Source: Bacteroidota bacterium
GTDB taxonomy: Bacteria > Bacteroidota > Bacteroidia > B-17B0 > Aurantibacillaceae
Assembly: GCA_030681615.1 (NCBI GenBank)
Contig: JAUXSA010000196.1
Location: forward strand, 1 to 34,807
Direction of reading: 5' to 3'
DNA length: 34,807 nucleotides
Under the pieces are notes generated by a model, which saw only the letters and a list, made by a program, of their open reading frames with translations, did not search any database and had not been told where the DNA came from. The position numbers were made by a program, and so were the translations under genes. Below are positions 23,659-31,994 of the stretch, in pieces; the stretch's first letter is position 1, and every line of letters begins with the position of its first letter.

Positions 23659-26448
23659 ATGTCAGAAGGAGCTAAAACACTTCGATTAAGTAAAGTGGCC
23701 AAAGAGTTTAATTTGTCTTTAGGAAAGATAGTTGAATTTCTTGGGTCTAAAGGTCACAAAGTAGAGAGTAATCCTAACGCTAAAATTGGCGATGTGGAAT
23801 ACAATCTGTTACTGAAAGAATTCTCAAGCGATAAATCGGCCAGGGAAGAGGCAGAGAACGTTGCGCAAAACATTACAAAAGTTAAGCGCGAAACTATTAT
23901 TTTATCCGATATCAAAAGCAAAAGGCAAAAAGAAGAAGAGGATTCAGATGAGTTCATGATCAAGGATCTTACACAAAAATCAAAGATCGTTTCTCCTGAA
24001 AAAACCGAAATTATAAAAGAAACGCCAAAAACAACAGATATTGAAGTTGTAAAAAAAGAAACAACTGAAGGTCCTAAGGTTTTAGGTAAACTCGACCTCG
24101 ATTCGATGAACCTTAAAACAAAGCCTGAAAAGAAAACGAAAAAAGAAGCAGAGAAAAAAGATACTAAAGGCAAGAAAGATATCAAAGAAGAGGTTGAAGT
24201 TACACCTGAAGTTGAACAAACAACTACTAGCGAAGAAGTAGTTGTTAAAGAAGAACAAAAGGAAGAGTTCTTAGAAACAAAATACGAGAAACTTGAAGGG
24301 CCTAAAATTTTAAGGAGTATTGAACTACCTGTTATTAAAGAAACACCAAAAAAACAAATTAACGATCCAAACGCCGATAAGAAAAAGCGTAAACGTATTC
24401 GTAAAGGTGGGCTTTCGCAAGAAGAAATTAAAAAGGTTGGTAAAGAGCAATCTGCTATTGCCCGCGAAAAAGCCAAAGAAAAATATGGCGACCCTCGTGC
24501 AAAAAAACTAGTAAATACGCCCGGTAAACCTCGTCATGAATTAACTGAAGAAGAGATCCAGGCACAAATTAAAGAAACATTAGCGCGCTTAAGTGCTAAA
24601 GGAACAAAATCAAAAACATCAAAATACCGTCGTGAAAAACGTGATGATGTACGAGAGAAAATGGCCGAAAAAGCGGTTATTGATGAGGCAGATAGAAAAA
24701 TATTAAAGGTTGCCGAGTTTGTTAGCGCCAATCAGTTAGCACAAATGATGAATGTGCAGGTAACACAAATTATTTCAACCTGTATGTCGCTTGGTTTATT
24801 TGTGTCTATCAATCAACGTTTGGATGCAGAAACAATTTCAATTGTTGCTGAAGAATTTGGTTACAAAGTAGAATTTGCAAGTGCAGAGGATATTGAAACG
24901 ATCAAGGAAGAAGATAAAGATGCGCCAGAAGATCTTATCGCACGCCCACCAATTGTTACAGTTATGGGTCACGTAGATCATGGTAAAACATCGTTACTTG
25001 ACTTTGTGCGTAAAGCCAACGTGGTTGCCGGTGAAGCCGGAGGTATCACACAACATATTGGTGCATACAACGTAAAAATGGCCAATGGCCGTAGTATGAC
25101 GTTCCTTGATACTCCCGGTCACGAAGCCTTTACCGCTATGCGTGCCCGTGGTGCTAAAGTAACCGATATTGCCATTATTGTTATTGCGGCTGATGACAGC
25201 ATCATGCCTCAAACAAAAGAAGCCATTAACCACGCGCAAGCTGCGGGTGTTCCAATGATCTTCGCCATAAATAAAATTGATAAGCCAGGGGCTAATCCTG
25301 ATAAGATCCGCGAAGCGTTATCTGTAATGAATATTTTAGTTGAAGAATGGGGTGGTAAATACCAGTGCCAGGAAGTATCGGCTAAAATGGGAAAAAACAT
25401 TGACCTGCTTTTAGAAAAAGTAATTCTTGAAGCAGACATGATGGATTTGAAAGCAAATCCAAATAAAAATGCTGCTGGTTCTGTTATTGAGGCTAGTATG
25501 GAAGAGGGTCGCGGTTACGTTGCAACAATTTTGGTTCAGAACGGAACTTTAAAAGTGGGCGATGTAATGTTAGCTGGTTCTTTTAGCGGACGTGTGCGTG
25601 CTATGTTTAACGAGCGCGGACAAAAAGTTGATCATGCAGGCCCATCACATCCTGTTAAAGTATTAGGATTAAGTGGTGCGCCAACAGCGGGTGATAAATT
25701 TAATGTGATGAGCGATGAGCGCGAAGCGCGTGAGATAGCTAACAAACGTTTACAATTACAACGCGAACAAGGGATCCGTACTCACAAACATATTACATTA
25801 GATGAGATCGGCCGTCGTTTAGCGATAGGTGATTTTAAAGAATTAAATGTGATCGTTAAAGGTGATGTGGATGGATCTATTGAAGCTTTATCTGATTCGT
25901 TATTAAAATTATCAACTGAAAAAGTTGCTGTAAATATTATTCATAAATCAGTTGGTGCAATTAGCGAAAGTGATGTTCTATTAGCATCTGCCTCTAATGC
26001 CATCATTATTGGTTTCCAGGTAAGGCCAAGTACAAGTGCAAGAAAATTAGCCGAGGTTGAAGAAATTGATATTCGTTTATATTCTATTATTTACGATGCT
26101 ATCAACGAAATTAAAGCGGCTATGGAAGGTATGTTAGCGCCTGAGTTTGAAGAGAAGATCGTTTGTAACATTGAGATACGTGATGTATTTAATATTACAC
26201 GTGTTGGTACAATTGCCGGTTGTTATGTGTTAGATGGAAAAGTAACACGTAATACAAAAGTGCGTGTGATCCGCGATGGCATTGTTGTTCACACGGGATC
26301 ACTAGGTTCGTTAAAGCGTTTTAAAGATGATGTAAAAGAAGTTACATCAGGTTATGAATGCGGTTTGAACATTGATAATTTTGATGATATTAAAGTAGGC
26401 GACATTATTGAAGGCTACGATATGATCGAGATCAAAGCAAAACTTTAA
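23659..26448 (+). CDS. infB: Translation initiation factor IF-2
   Basis: A 929-residue GTPase that places initiator tRNA on the ribosome. The N-terminal IF2_N domain (1-60, [29 protein letters not shown] in part) is followed by a long Lys/Glu-rich linker (about 75-330), a second IF2_N unit (about 350-405), then the GTPase: G1 [12 protein letters not shown] (about 437), G3 DTPGHEAF (about 483) and G4 NKID (about 537). Domains II to IV follow and end in [17 protein letters not shown]. Start is ATG. It is last in the operon, with a strong terminator directly after it. Confidence 0.98.
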   Translation: MSEGAKTLRLSKVAKEFNLSLGKIVEFLGSKGHKVESNPNAKIGDVEYNLLLKEFSSDKSAREEAENVAQNITKVKRETIILSDIKSKRQKEEEDSDEFMIKDLTQKSKIVSPEKTEIIKETPKTTDIEVVKKETTEGPKVLGKLDLDSMNLKTKPEKKTKKEAEKKDTKGKKDIKEEVEVTPEVEQTTTSEEVVVKEEQKEEFLETKYEKLEGPKILRSIELPVIKETPKKQINDPNADKKKRKRIRKGGLSQEEIKKVGKEQSAIAREKAKEKYGDPRAKKLVNTPGKPRHELTEEEIQAQIKETLARLSAKGTKSKTSKYRREKRDDVREKMAEKAVIDEADRKILKVAEFVSANQLAQMMNVQVTQIISTCMSLGLFVSINQRLDAETISIVAEEFGYKVEFASAEDIETIKEEDKDAPEDLIARPPIVTVMGHVDHGKTSLLDFVRKANVVAGEAGGITQHIGAYNVKMANGRSMTFLDTPGHEAFTAMRARGAKVTDIAIIVIAADDSIMPQTKEAINHAQAAGVPMIFAINKIDKPGANPDKIREALSVMNILVEEWGGKYQCQEVSAKMGKNIDLLLEKVILEADMMDLKANPNKNAAGSVIEASMEEGRGYVATILVQNGTLKVGDVMLAGSFSGRVRAMFNERGQKVDHAGPSHPVKVLGLSGAPTAGDKFNVMSDEREAREIANKRLQLQREQGIRTHKHITLDEIGRRLAIGDFKELNVIVKGDVDGSIEALSDSLLKLSTEKVAVNIIHKSVGAISESDVLLASASNAIIIGFQVRPSTSARKLAEVEEIDIRLYSIIYDAINEIKAAMEGMLAPEFEEKIVCNIEIRDVFNITRVGTIAGCYVLDGKVTRNTKVRVIRDGIVVHTGSLGSLKRFKDDVKEVTSGYECGLNIDNFDDIKVGDIIEGYDMIEIKAKL

Positions 26449-26468
26449 AATTTATTCATTTATATTCT

Positions 26469-26498
26469 AAAAAGTCCGCCTAAATAGCGGACTTTTTT
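26469..26498 (+). terminator. Rho-independent terminator of the rimP-nusA-infB operon
   Basis: AAAAAGTCCGC (26469-26479) pairs perfectly with GCGGACTTTTT (26487-26497) around a 7-base loop and ends in six T. It begins 20 bases after the infB stop. Confidence 0.92.
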
Positions 26499-26854
26499 AT
26501 TTTCCAAAGATTTTGGCTTCATTACATCTATTTTAAGCCTGTATTTTTTTGAAGGCTGTCATTATCAAATCAAAGCCTAAAACAGCCTTAAAACCAGCCT
26601 AAATTTGTTTATAACCACATTTTTTTGTTAATAATGCAAGGCCTATTATTCGAATAATAAGCAATATATTAACCTTTATAACTGATTGATTTACAAATAT
26701 TTATTATTCAATTGTTTGGTTTAATGTCGTTTTATACAACTTTTAAACAATATTTATACACTATCAATTAGTCATCGATAGGAGACCTCACACGTAACTT
26801 TTTCTTTAAATGCACGTTTAAGGCTATTATATACAACAATTTTGCACTAAAATT
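26499..26854. other. Gene-free region with palindromes upstream of an unknown gene
   Basis: The only stretch here above 300 bases without a gene. After the infB terminator it holds four AGCCT motifs (about 26535, 26575, 26585, 26596), an AAGGCTGT/ACAGCCTT inverted repeat (26552-26559 with 26582-26589), and a perfect 16-base palindrome TATTATTCGAATAATA (26644-26659). A near-match -7 box CAATTTTG lies close to the ATG at 26855. I see no RNA gene or reading frame of substance. The palindrome could be an operator for the following gene; this is unproven. Confidence 0.45.
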
Positions 26855-27427
26855 ATGAGAATTCTTAAGGAAGAAGAGTTTAACCGCCTAGCACTTAAAG
26901 GTAAAGGCAGAAGTTCGCCGGTTTTTAATTCAATTGTCAACCTTAACGTGGGAGAGGCTATTCTTATTGAGAAAAAGGACTGGAATCGTAAGGCAAGCCC
27001 GAGCACGTTAGTAAAATATATTGAAAGAACACATCAATTAAAATTTACATGCGGCGAATTACTGAACGGACAAGGGTGGGCTGTAAAGCGCATAGATTCT
27101 GGCATTCAGGCCAATCATAAAACTGTTGAAACATTAAAACCTCATAAAGAAGTTCTTCTGAAAACAAAAGTTACCGAAGAAGAGCTTCATACAGATGACG
27201 GGCAATTAAAATTAAAATCAGAATTAGTTATTTTTTATTTGGGAAGAATTGCTTCTTGTAAAATAGAAAAAATAGAAGACTCGCTGAAAGCCGTTATGGA
27301 CCAGTTCTGGGAACAAGACCGGGCATTACTTAAAAAATTATTTATGGAAGCGATTGAAGTTTTATCTGCATCTAATCACATTGTTATTGAGAATGGGAAA
27401 ACATACATTCCCCTTAAGCAGAATTAA
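26855..27427 (+). CDS. Conserved hypothetical protein, unknown function
   Basis: A 190-residue soluble protein without signal or membrane segment. The N-terminal half (about 1-82) has FNRLALKGKGRSSPVFNSI, VGEAILIEKKDWNRK and a closing LNGQGWAVKRID. I recall similar short basic proteins of unknown function in many Bacteroidota. The C-terminal half (about 90-190) is a separate charged, partly helical region (LKLKSELVIFYLGRIASCKIEK, AVMDQFWEQDRALLKKLF) that I do not recognise. The gene stands alone after a long gene-free region with a palindrome, and is followed by the inverted-repeat element. Nucleic acid binding is possible from its basic N-terminus but not shown. Confidence 0.75.
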   Translation: MRILKEEEFNRLALKGKGRSSPVFNSIVNLNVGEAILIEKKDWNRKASPSTLVKYIERTHQLKFTCGELLNGQGWAVKRIDSGIQANHKTVETLKPHKEVLLKTKVTEEELHTDDGQLKLKSELVIFYLGRIASCKIEKIEDSLKAVMDQFWEQDRALLKKLFMEAIEVLSASNHIVIENGKTYIPLKQN

Positions 27428-27436
27428 ACGGACATA

Positions 27437-27582
27437 AATATTTCGTCCCTACGGGACTTTTCGGAAAACCAAATGTTTTTGTTTAGCTAATTTCTTATAT
27501 TTTATTGAAGACTCCGTTAGGAGTCAAATATTGGTAGAAACGGAAAAAACAGAGAAACAAAGTCCCAAAGGGACGATATATT
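27437..27582. repeat. 146-bp element with 24-bp terminal inverted repeats (MITE-like)
   Basis: The ends 27437-27460 and 27559-27582 are reverse complements at 21 of 24 positions. Each end is itself a small hairpin (GTCCC-TAC-GGGAC and GTCCC-AAA-GGGAC). The middle has a third perfect hairpin, GACTCC-GTTA-GGAGTC (27510-27525), followed by AAATATTGGTAGAAA. No coding frame is present. It lies between two convergent genes and its hairpins, followed by short T-runs, could also end both transcripts. I recall related intergenic repeats of the form CTCCGTAGGAGC...TAGAAA in Bacteroidota genomes, but cannot confirm copy number here. Confidence 0.72.
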
Positions 27583-27594
27583 AACACACCATTC

Positions 27595-28086
27595 TTATGA
27601 TATAATTCTCTTAATAAGATTGGTTGTAGAAAAGCCTTCTAAAAAAGGAATGGTAATTACTGTGCCGCCATTAGCGGTTACAATATCGTAACCAACAATT
27701 TCTTCTGCTTTATAATCGTTGCCCTTTACCAAAACATTTGGTTGTAAATAGTTTATCAGGTCGTATGGCGTTTCTTCGTCAAACAAAACAATTGCATCTA
27801 TACAACCTAAAGCCGCTAAAACCATGGCGCGTTCCTGTTCCTTATTAATGGGTCTGTTGGGAGCTTTATTCAACCGCTTAACAGAGTTATCAGTATTCAA
27901 TCCTAAAATTAGAAAGTCGCCCAGATCGCGGGCCTGACACAAATAATCAACATGGCCGGGATGCAGTATGTCAAAACAACCATTTGTAAAAACAATTTTT
28001 TTGCCTTTTTGCTTCACCAAATTTATGGTTTGCAAAGCTGTTTCTTTCGATACTATTTTATTTTTCAGCTGTTGGTGAAACGACAT
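27595..28086 (-). CDS. rfaE2: D-glycero-beta-D-manno-heptose 1-phosphate adenylyltransferase
   Basis: A 163-residue nucleotidyltransferase that makes ADP-heptose for lipopolysaccharide inner core. The fold is clear: KKIVFTNGCFDILHPGHVDYL carries the HxGH ATP site, LGLNTDNSVKRL and RAMVLAALGCIDAIVLFDEETP follow, then VLVKGNDYKAEEIVG and the C-terminal FSTTNLIKRI with the ISTT-like motif. It matches the adenylyltransferase half of HldE; the kinase half (rfaE1) is not in the window. I prefer the ATG at 28086; a TTG at 28116 would extend it by ten residues. It overlaps the upstream flippase-like gene by 29 bases, so it is translationally coupled. Confidence 0.92.
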   Translation of the reverse strand: MSFHQQLKNKIVSKETALQTINLVKQKGKKIVFTNGCFDILHPGHVDYLCQARDLGDFLILGLNTDNSVKRLNKAPNRPINKEQERAMVLAALGCIDAIVLFDEETPYDLINYLQPNVLVKGNDYKAEEIVGYDIVTANGGTVITIPFLEGFSTTNLIKRIIS

Positions 28087-29095
28087 TTTTATTGCGATTA
28101 TACAACGGTAAAACAATTAAACTTGCTAACCCTAAAACTAAGATCAAAACAAACTGACTGGTCCAGGATAACCACGGCAACGCAAAAGAAGAAACTTCAT
28201 CTACATGATAAGTAACTAATAATATTCCTCCAACAATTGCAGGATAGGCGCCAAGTCCTCCCGGAGAAAAAATAACCCCAAATGTGCCAAAAATGAGCAA
28301 GGCCAGGCATTCTTTTTGTCCCAAGTGCGATGTCCCGTTTAAAGCAAAGAAACAAACGTATAATGAATAAAAATAACAAGCCCAGATCATAAAACTAAGC
28401 ACTATAAATTGAAACGGCTTATCCATTTTTGCAATAGAACTAAGCCCCTGCCCCATTCCTTTTAATATTCCACCTAATTTTCCTTTTAAAATTAAAGAGA
28501 ATTTTTTTCTCAGAATAAAAAAGGCCGCGATCATTACTAAAAGTATTACGCTAAGCACAATTATTTTTGTTGGGCTCTGGCTTATACCTGTTAACCGTAA
28601 CCTGACAGGATCAAATATATATTGATTAGCCAGGCCAATGAGTTCGTTAAATTGAACCAAAAATGTAAATGCAAAGATCAGTAGGAACAAAATAAAATCT
28701 ATAACCCTTTCGGTTATTACGGTTCCAAGGGCAACTTCAAAAGGTACGTTATCATACTTTGTGGACATAGTACAACGTGAGATCTCTCCCATACGCGGGA
28801 TACCATAATTAGCCAAATAACCTATCAATACATGGCAATTGGCATTCACTAAATTTATTTTATAGCCGGCAGGTTTTAATAAATAATTCCAACGGTAAGC
28901 TCTTAAAAAATGACTGAAAAAAGAAATAACAAGCGAAATAGCCACCCAAAAATAATCAGCCTCTTTAAATGCGTCAATTATTTTTATTTTTTGCTCGGGT
29001 GTAATTGCTCTTACAGATAGCCATATAAACAAAACACCAATGCCAAGTAAAACAATAAATTGTATTATGGATTTTGTGCTTTTTGCTTTAGCCAC
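28058..29095 (-). CDS. UPF0104-type (LPG synthase TM-like) integral membrane protein
   Basis: A 345-residue protein with about eight membrane helices, of the lysylphosphatidylglycerol synthase transmembrane / UPF0104 (AglD-like) family. Seen: HFLRAYRWNYLLKP, GYLANYGIPRMGEISRC, ITERVIDFILFLL and FGVIFSPGGLGAYPAIVGGI. The family includes membrane proteins linked to lipid or glycolipid handling; there is no catalytic LPG-synthase C-terminal domain. Being between panD and rfaE2, and overlapping rfaE2, it may act in cell-envelope glycolipid synthesis, which is inference. Start is GTG at 29095, one base after the panD stop. Confidence 0.88.
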   Translation of the reverse strand: MAKAKSTKSIIQFIVLLGIGVLFIWLSVRAITPEQKIKIIDAFKEADYFWVAISLVISFFSHFLRAYRWNYLLKPAGYKINLVNANCHVLIGYLANYGIPRMGEISRCTMSTKYDNVPFEVALGTVITERVIDFILFLLIFAFTFLVQFNELIGLANQYIFDPVRLRLTGISQSPTKIIVLSVILLVMIAAFFILRKKFSLILKGKLGGILKGMGQGLSSIAKMDKPFQFIVLSFMIWACYFYSLYVCFFALNGTSHLGQKECLALLIFGTFGVIFSPGGLGAYPAIVGGILLVTYHVDEVSSFALPWLSWTSQFVLILVLGLASLIVLPLYNRNKNVVSPTAEK

Positions 29096-29096
29096 T

Positions 29097-29447
29097 TTAT
29101 TTTAATTTATTGGTTTTTGTATCAGGGAAAACAACCCAGGGACGAAAGCTTTTTGCTTTTTCAAAATCCATATTGGCATAAGAAATTACAATAACTATAT
29201 CCCCCAATTTTACTTTTAATGCAGCAGGGCCATTCAAACAAATCACTCCGGAACCACGTTCGCCTTTTATAACGTAAGTAATTATTCTTTCGCCATTATT
29301 TTTATTTAGAACGTGAACCTGTTCGTTCTCAATTAAATTTGCAGCCTCCATCAACTCCTCATCAATTGTAATACTGCCAATATAATCCAGCTCTGCCTGT
29401 GTAACAGTTACACAATGCAATTTAGATTTAATAACCTGAATTTCCAT
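29097..29447 (-). CDS. panD: Aspartate 1-decarboxylase
   Basis: A 116-residue pyruvoyl enzyme that makes beta-alanine for pantothenate. The self-cleavage site is Gly24-Ser25 in [10 protein letters not shown]; Lys9, Tyr57 and the [22 protein letters not shown] segment (quoted in short: [14 protein letters not shown]) are conserved. It starts with ATG. It is first of the unit panD, flippase-like, rfaE2. A TAAATTTG box is 7 bases before the ATG, which implies a very short or absent leader. Confidence 0.97.
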   Translation of the reverse strand: MEIQVIKSKLHCVTVTQAELDYIGSITIDEELMEAANLIENEQVHVLNKNNGERIITYVIKGERGSGVICLNGPAALKVKLGDIVIVISYANMDFEKAKSFRPWVVFPDTKTNKLK

Positions 29448-29454
29448 AACGGCT

Positions 29455-29462
29455 CAAATTTA
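29455..29462 (-). promoter_or_regulatory. Putative -7 box (TAAATTTG) for panD
   Basis: Minus strand TAAATTTG is an exact TAnnTTTG match, 7 bases from the ATG. No clear -33 TTG is seen. If used, the mRNA would be nearly leaderless. Confidence 0.45.
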
Positions 29463-29549
29463 GGATTTTTTATTCGTATTAAGCGTTATAAAACCCAACT
29501 AAATCAATAACTTTACACAATTTTTGCATTTAAAAAACGTTATATAATT

Positions 29550-30308
29550 CTGAAAAGACTCGCCACCATAATCATTGCAATTTTAATTTCTTTTAACTCT
29601 TTTTCACAAGAAAATGACGGTTATGGCGTGCATTTACCCAAATTTTATAAACAAAAATTACATTTTGGTTTTACTATTGCCGGAAACTCAACCGATTTTA
29701 GATTAAATCCAAAACCCAACTCGCAATTTCCGGATACGGTAATTGGCACAACACGTTACCGCATAAAAACAGTTTACTCTCAACCGGCTCCCGGTTTTGC
29801 TATTGGCATTGTAAGCGATGCGCGTTTGCACGATTATTTGCGTATTCGTTTTACACCAAGTATTAGTTTCGCCTCACGTAAAATAGAATACCGTTTATCT
29901 AATGAAACGCGCGATAGTTCTAAAGTATTCCAGAAGTTAGTTGAATCGGCTTTTTTATTTTTTCCTCTAGAAGCAAAGATCCAATCTAAACGTTTGGGCA
30001 ATTTTAGCGCTTATGTTATTGGCGGCGGCGGTTACTCTTTAGATCTTGCCTCACGAAAAAAAGCGGCAGGCGTAAGCAGCGGCGGGCCAAACCAGTTAGA
30101 TGATAACGTAAAATTAAAACGCGACGATATTTTTTATAGTGCCGGAGCGGGAACTGATTTTTATCTTGAGTTCTTTAAACTTGGCATAGAACTGAAATTA
30201 TTAATAGGCACAAAAAATTTATTGCGCCCCGAAAATAGTATCTTTACTAATAGTTTAGATAAGGTGCGCTCACGCATGGTGGTTTTTACCGTTACGTTTG
30301 AGGGTTAA
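29550..30308 (+). CDS. porT: PorT-family outer-membrane protein (type IX secretion)
   Basis: An outer-membrane barrel of the PorT family, required for type IX secretion in gliding and pathogenic Bacteroidota. It matches in LHFGFTIAGNSTDFRLNP, PGFAIGIVSDARLHDYLRIRFTP, FLFFPLEAKIQSKRLGNFSAYVIGG in short stretches, and SLDKVRSRMVVFTVTFEG at the C-terminus. The first standard start, GTG at 29628, would leave no signal peptide. Reading upstream in frame gives a good one, KRLATIIIAILISFNSFSQ, directly after CTG (29550) or ATT (29547); no ATG, GTG or TTG precedes it. I use CTG 29550 (252 residues). A non-standard start or a base change is implied. It is divergent from panD, and the FAD oxidoreductase gene follows. 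Confidence 0.82.
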   Translation: MKRLATIIIAILISFNSFSQENDGYGVHLPKFYKQKLHFGFTIAGNSTDFRLNPKPNSQFPDTVIGTTRYRIKTVYSQPAPGFAIGIVSDARLHDYLRIRFTPSISFASRKIEYRLSNETRDSSKVFQKLVESAFLFFPLEAKIQSKRLGNFSAYVIGGGGYSLDLASRKKAAGVSSGGPNQLDDNVKLKRDDIFYSAGAGTDFYLEFFKLGIELKLLIGTKNLLRPENSIFTNSLDKVRSRMVVFTVTFEG

Positions 30309-30322
30309 TACATTTAAAATTT

Positions 30323-30339
30323 GAAGGATAAAATCCTTC
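30323..30339 (+). promoter_or_regulatory. Hairpin just upstream of the FAD oxidoreductase start
   Basis: GAAGGAT (30323-30329) and ATCCTTC (30333-30339) pair perfectly across three A, ending 8 bases before the ATG at 30348. No T-run follows. It places the AGGA motif in a stem and could affect initiation; there is no direct support. Confidence 0.4.
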
Positions 30340-30347
30340 CACTCGTT

Positions 30348-31922
30348 ATGCAAACAAAATTACAACTTAAGGTTAGTCCGCAGATTGCTGTTAACGAACA
30401 GCTTTTAAAAGAAGAAGTAAAACAACAGCTTCAACTCAAAAACACTTCAAATTTATTTATAAAAGTCCTTAAACGCAGTATTGATGCTCGTTCACGTAGC
30501 ATCGAGATCAATCTAACGGTTTTGGCTGTTGTGGATGAAGAATTCCAGGAAGAAAAAATTGAGGTCAATTATCTGGATGTAACTTCCTCAAAAAAAACCT
30601 GCCATATTATTGGCAGCGGCCCTGCGGGTTTATTTGCAGCATTGCGTTGTTTAGAATTAGGAATTAAACCCATCATTTTTGAGCGGGGGAAAAATATAAA
30701 AGACCGCAGAAGGGATCTTGCCGCAATTAATAAAGAACATATTGTAAATCCCGAAAGCAACTACTGTTTTGGCGAAGGTGGTGCCGGTACTTACAGTGAT
30801 GGCAAGCTTTACACGCGCTCGAGTAAACGCGGCGATATCGATAAGATATTACGAACATTTGTATCGCATGGCGCAAGCAGAGAAATTTTAGTAGATGCGC
30901 ATCCGCATATTGGTACTAATAAATTACCTCAGCTTATTGAACAAATAAGAGGAACCATTTTAAGCTTTGGTGGCGAGATACATTTTAATTCCAAACTCAC
31001 GGACCTTACTGTGGAGAAAGAAAACATTTCATCCATCACTATTTTAAGCGAAAAAGGAGAACAGGAAATTCCGGTTCAAAAATTAATATTGGCTACAGGC
31101 CACTCTGCACGTGACATTTATGAGTTATTAAATATAAAAAATATTTTAATTGAAGCTAAACCTTTTGCTTTAGGAATAAGGGTGGAGCATCCACAGCAGC
31201 TCATAGACAAGATCCAATACCATTGCGGCAGCATGGAAGAGGTTATTACCAAACGCGAATTTTTACCGGCGGCAAGTTATAGTTTGGTGCACCAGGTTAA
31301 AGGCCGTGGCGTTTATTCGTTTTGTATGTGTCCGGGTGGTATTATTGCGCCTTGCGCTACAGCCCAGCAAGAAGTTGTTACCAATGGCTGGAGCCCCAGC
31401 AAGCGAAATAATCCCTACGCAAATAGCGGTATTGTAGTTGGTTTAGAGTTATTGGATTTTGAGCCTTTTAAAGCTCTTGGTCCATTAGCCGGTTTAGAAT
31501 TTCAGAAACAATTAGAAAAAAAGGCGTGGACCTTTGGTGGCAAAACACAAACTGCGCCCGCGCAACGTTTACAGGATTTTATAAACGGAAAATTTAGTTC
31601 GGCCCTACCCGATTGCAGTTACCAACCTGGCTTAAAAAGCGTGGATATGCAACAGGTCTTAGGAAAATTAATTGGTCCAACTTTAAAAGAAGGTTTAAAA
31701 GCATTTGGTGGCAAAATGCGGGGTTATTTAACTAACGAGGCGGTTGTGGTTGGTGTTGAGTCGAGAACCTCAACGCCCGTGCGTATTCCAAGAGATAAAG
31801 ATCTTTTAAGTCATCCGCAGTTAAAAAATCTCTTCCCTTGTGGCGAAGGCGCGGGCTATGCCGGAGGTATTGTGAGTGCCGCTATGGATGGCGAGCGTTG
31901 TGCCGATAAACTTTTTGCCTAA
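30348..31922 (+). CDS. FAD-dependent oxidoreductase (COG2509-like)
   Basis: A 524-residue flavoprotein. After an alpha/beta N-terminal region (1-80) comes the dinucleotide motif IIGSGPAGLFAALRCLELG with E in FERG, then CFGEGGAGTYSDGKLYTRS, LILATGHSARDIYELL and a C-terminal FAD-binding PCGEGAGYAGGIVSAAMDG. This is the pattern of the COG2509 uncharacterised FAD-dependent dehydrogenases; the substrate is unknown. The frame is open to a TTG at 30321, but the ATG at 30348 avoids the hairpin and is preferred. It follows porT by 39 bases and may share its transcript. Confidence 0.88.
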   Translation: MQTKLQLKVSPQIAVNEQLLKEEVKQQLQLKNTSNLFIKVLKRSIDARSRSIEINLTVLAVVDEEFQEEKIEVNYLDVTSSKKTCHIIGSGPAGLFAALRCLELGIKPIIFERGKNIKDRRRDLAAINKEHIVNPESNYCFGEGGAGTYSDGKLYTRSSKRGDIDKILRTFVSHGASREILVDAHPHIGTNKLPQLIEQIRGTILSFGGEIHFNSKLTDLTVEKENISSITILSEKGEQEIPVQKLILATGHSARDIYELLNIKNILIEAKPFALGIRVEHPQQLIDKIQYHCGSMEEVITKREFLPAASYSLVHQVKGRGVYSFCMCPGGIIAPCATAQQEVVTNGWSPSKRNNPYANSGIVVGLELLDFEPFKALGPLAGLEFQKQLEKKAWTFGGKTQTAPAQRLQDFINGKFSSALPDCSYQPGLKSVDMQQVLGKLIGPTLKEGLKAFGGKMRGYLTNEAVVVGVESRTSTPVRIPRDKDLLSHPQLKNLFPCGEGAGYAGGIVSAAMDGERCADKLFA

Positions 31923-31977
31923 ATTTTCTGTTACATTGTTGGTTGTTATTTAAATTTTTAAGCCCTTTATATTTTAT

Positions 31978-31985
31978 TAAGTTTG
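31978..31985 (+). promoter_or_regulatory. Putative -7 box (TAAGTTTG) for the SpoIIE-TPR gene
   Basis: An exact TAnnTTTG match, 9 bases before the ATG at 31995, with a T-rich -33 region. It would give a leader of about 5 bases. Confidence 0.42.
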
Positions 31986-31994
31986 TATTACAAA

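Noticed and set aside
23754-24476. Minus-strand Ser/Phe-rich frame of 240 residues
   Set aside because: Antisense to the Lys/Glu linker of infB; the low-complexity composition explains the open frame, and it has no start context or family pattern.
30321-30347. TTG start for the FAD oxidoreductase
   Set aside because: It falls in the hairpin at 30323-30339, and ATG 30348 in frame is stronger.
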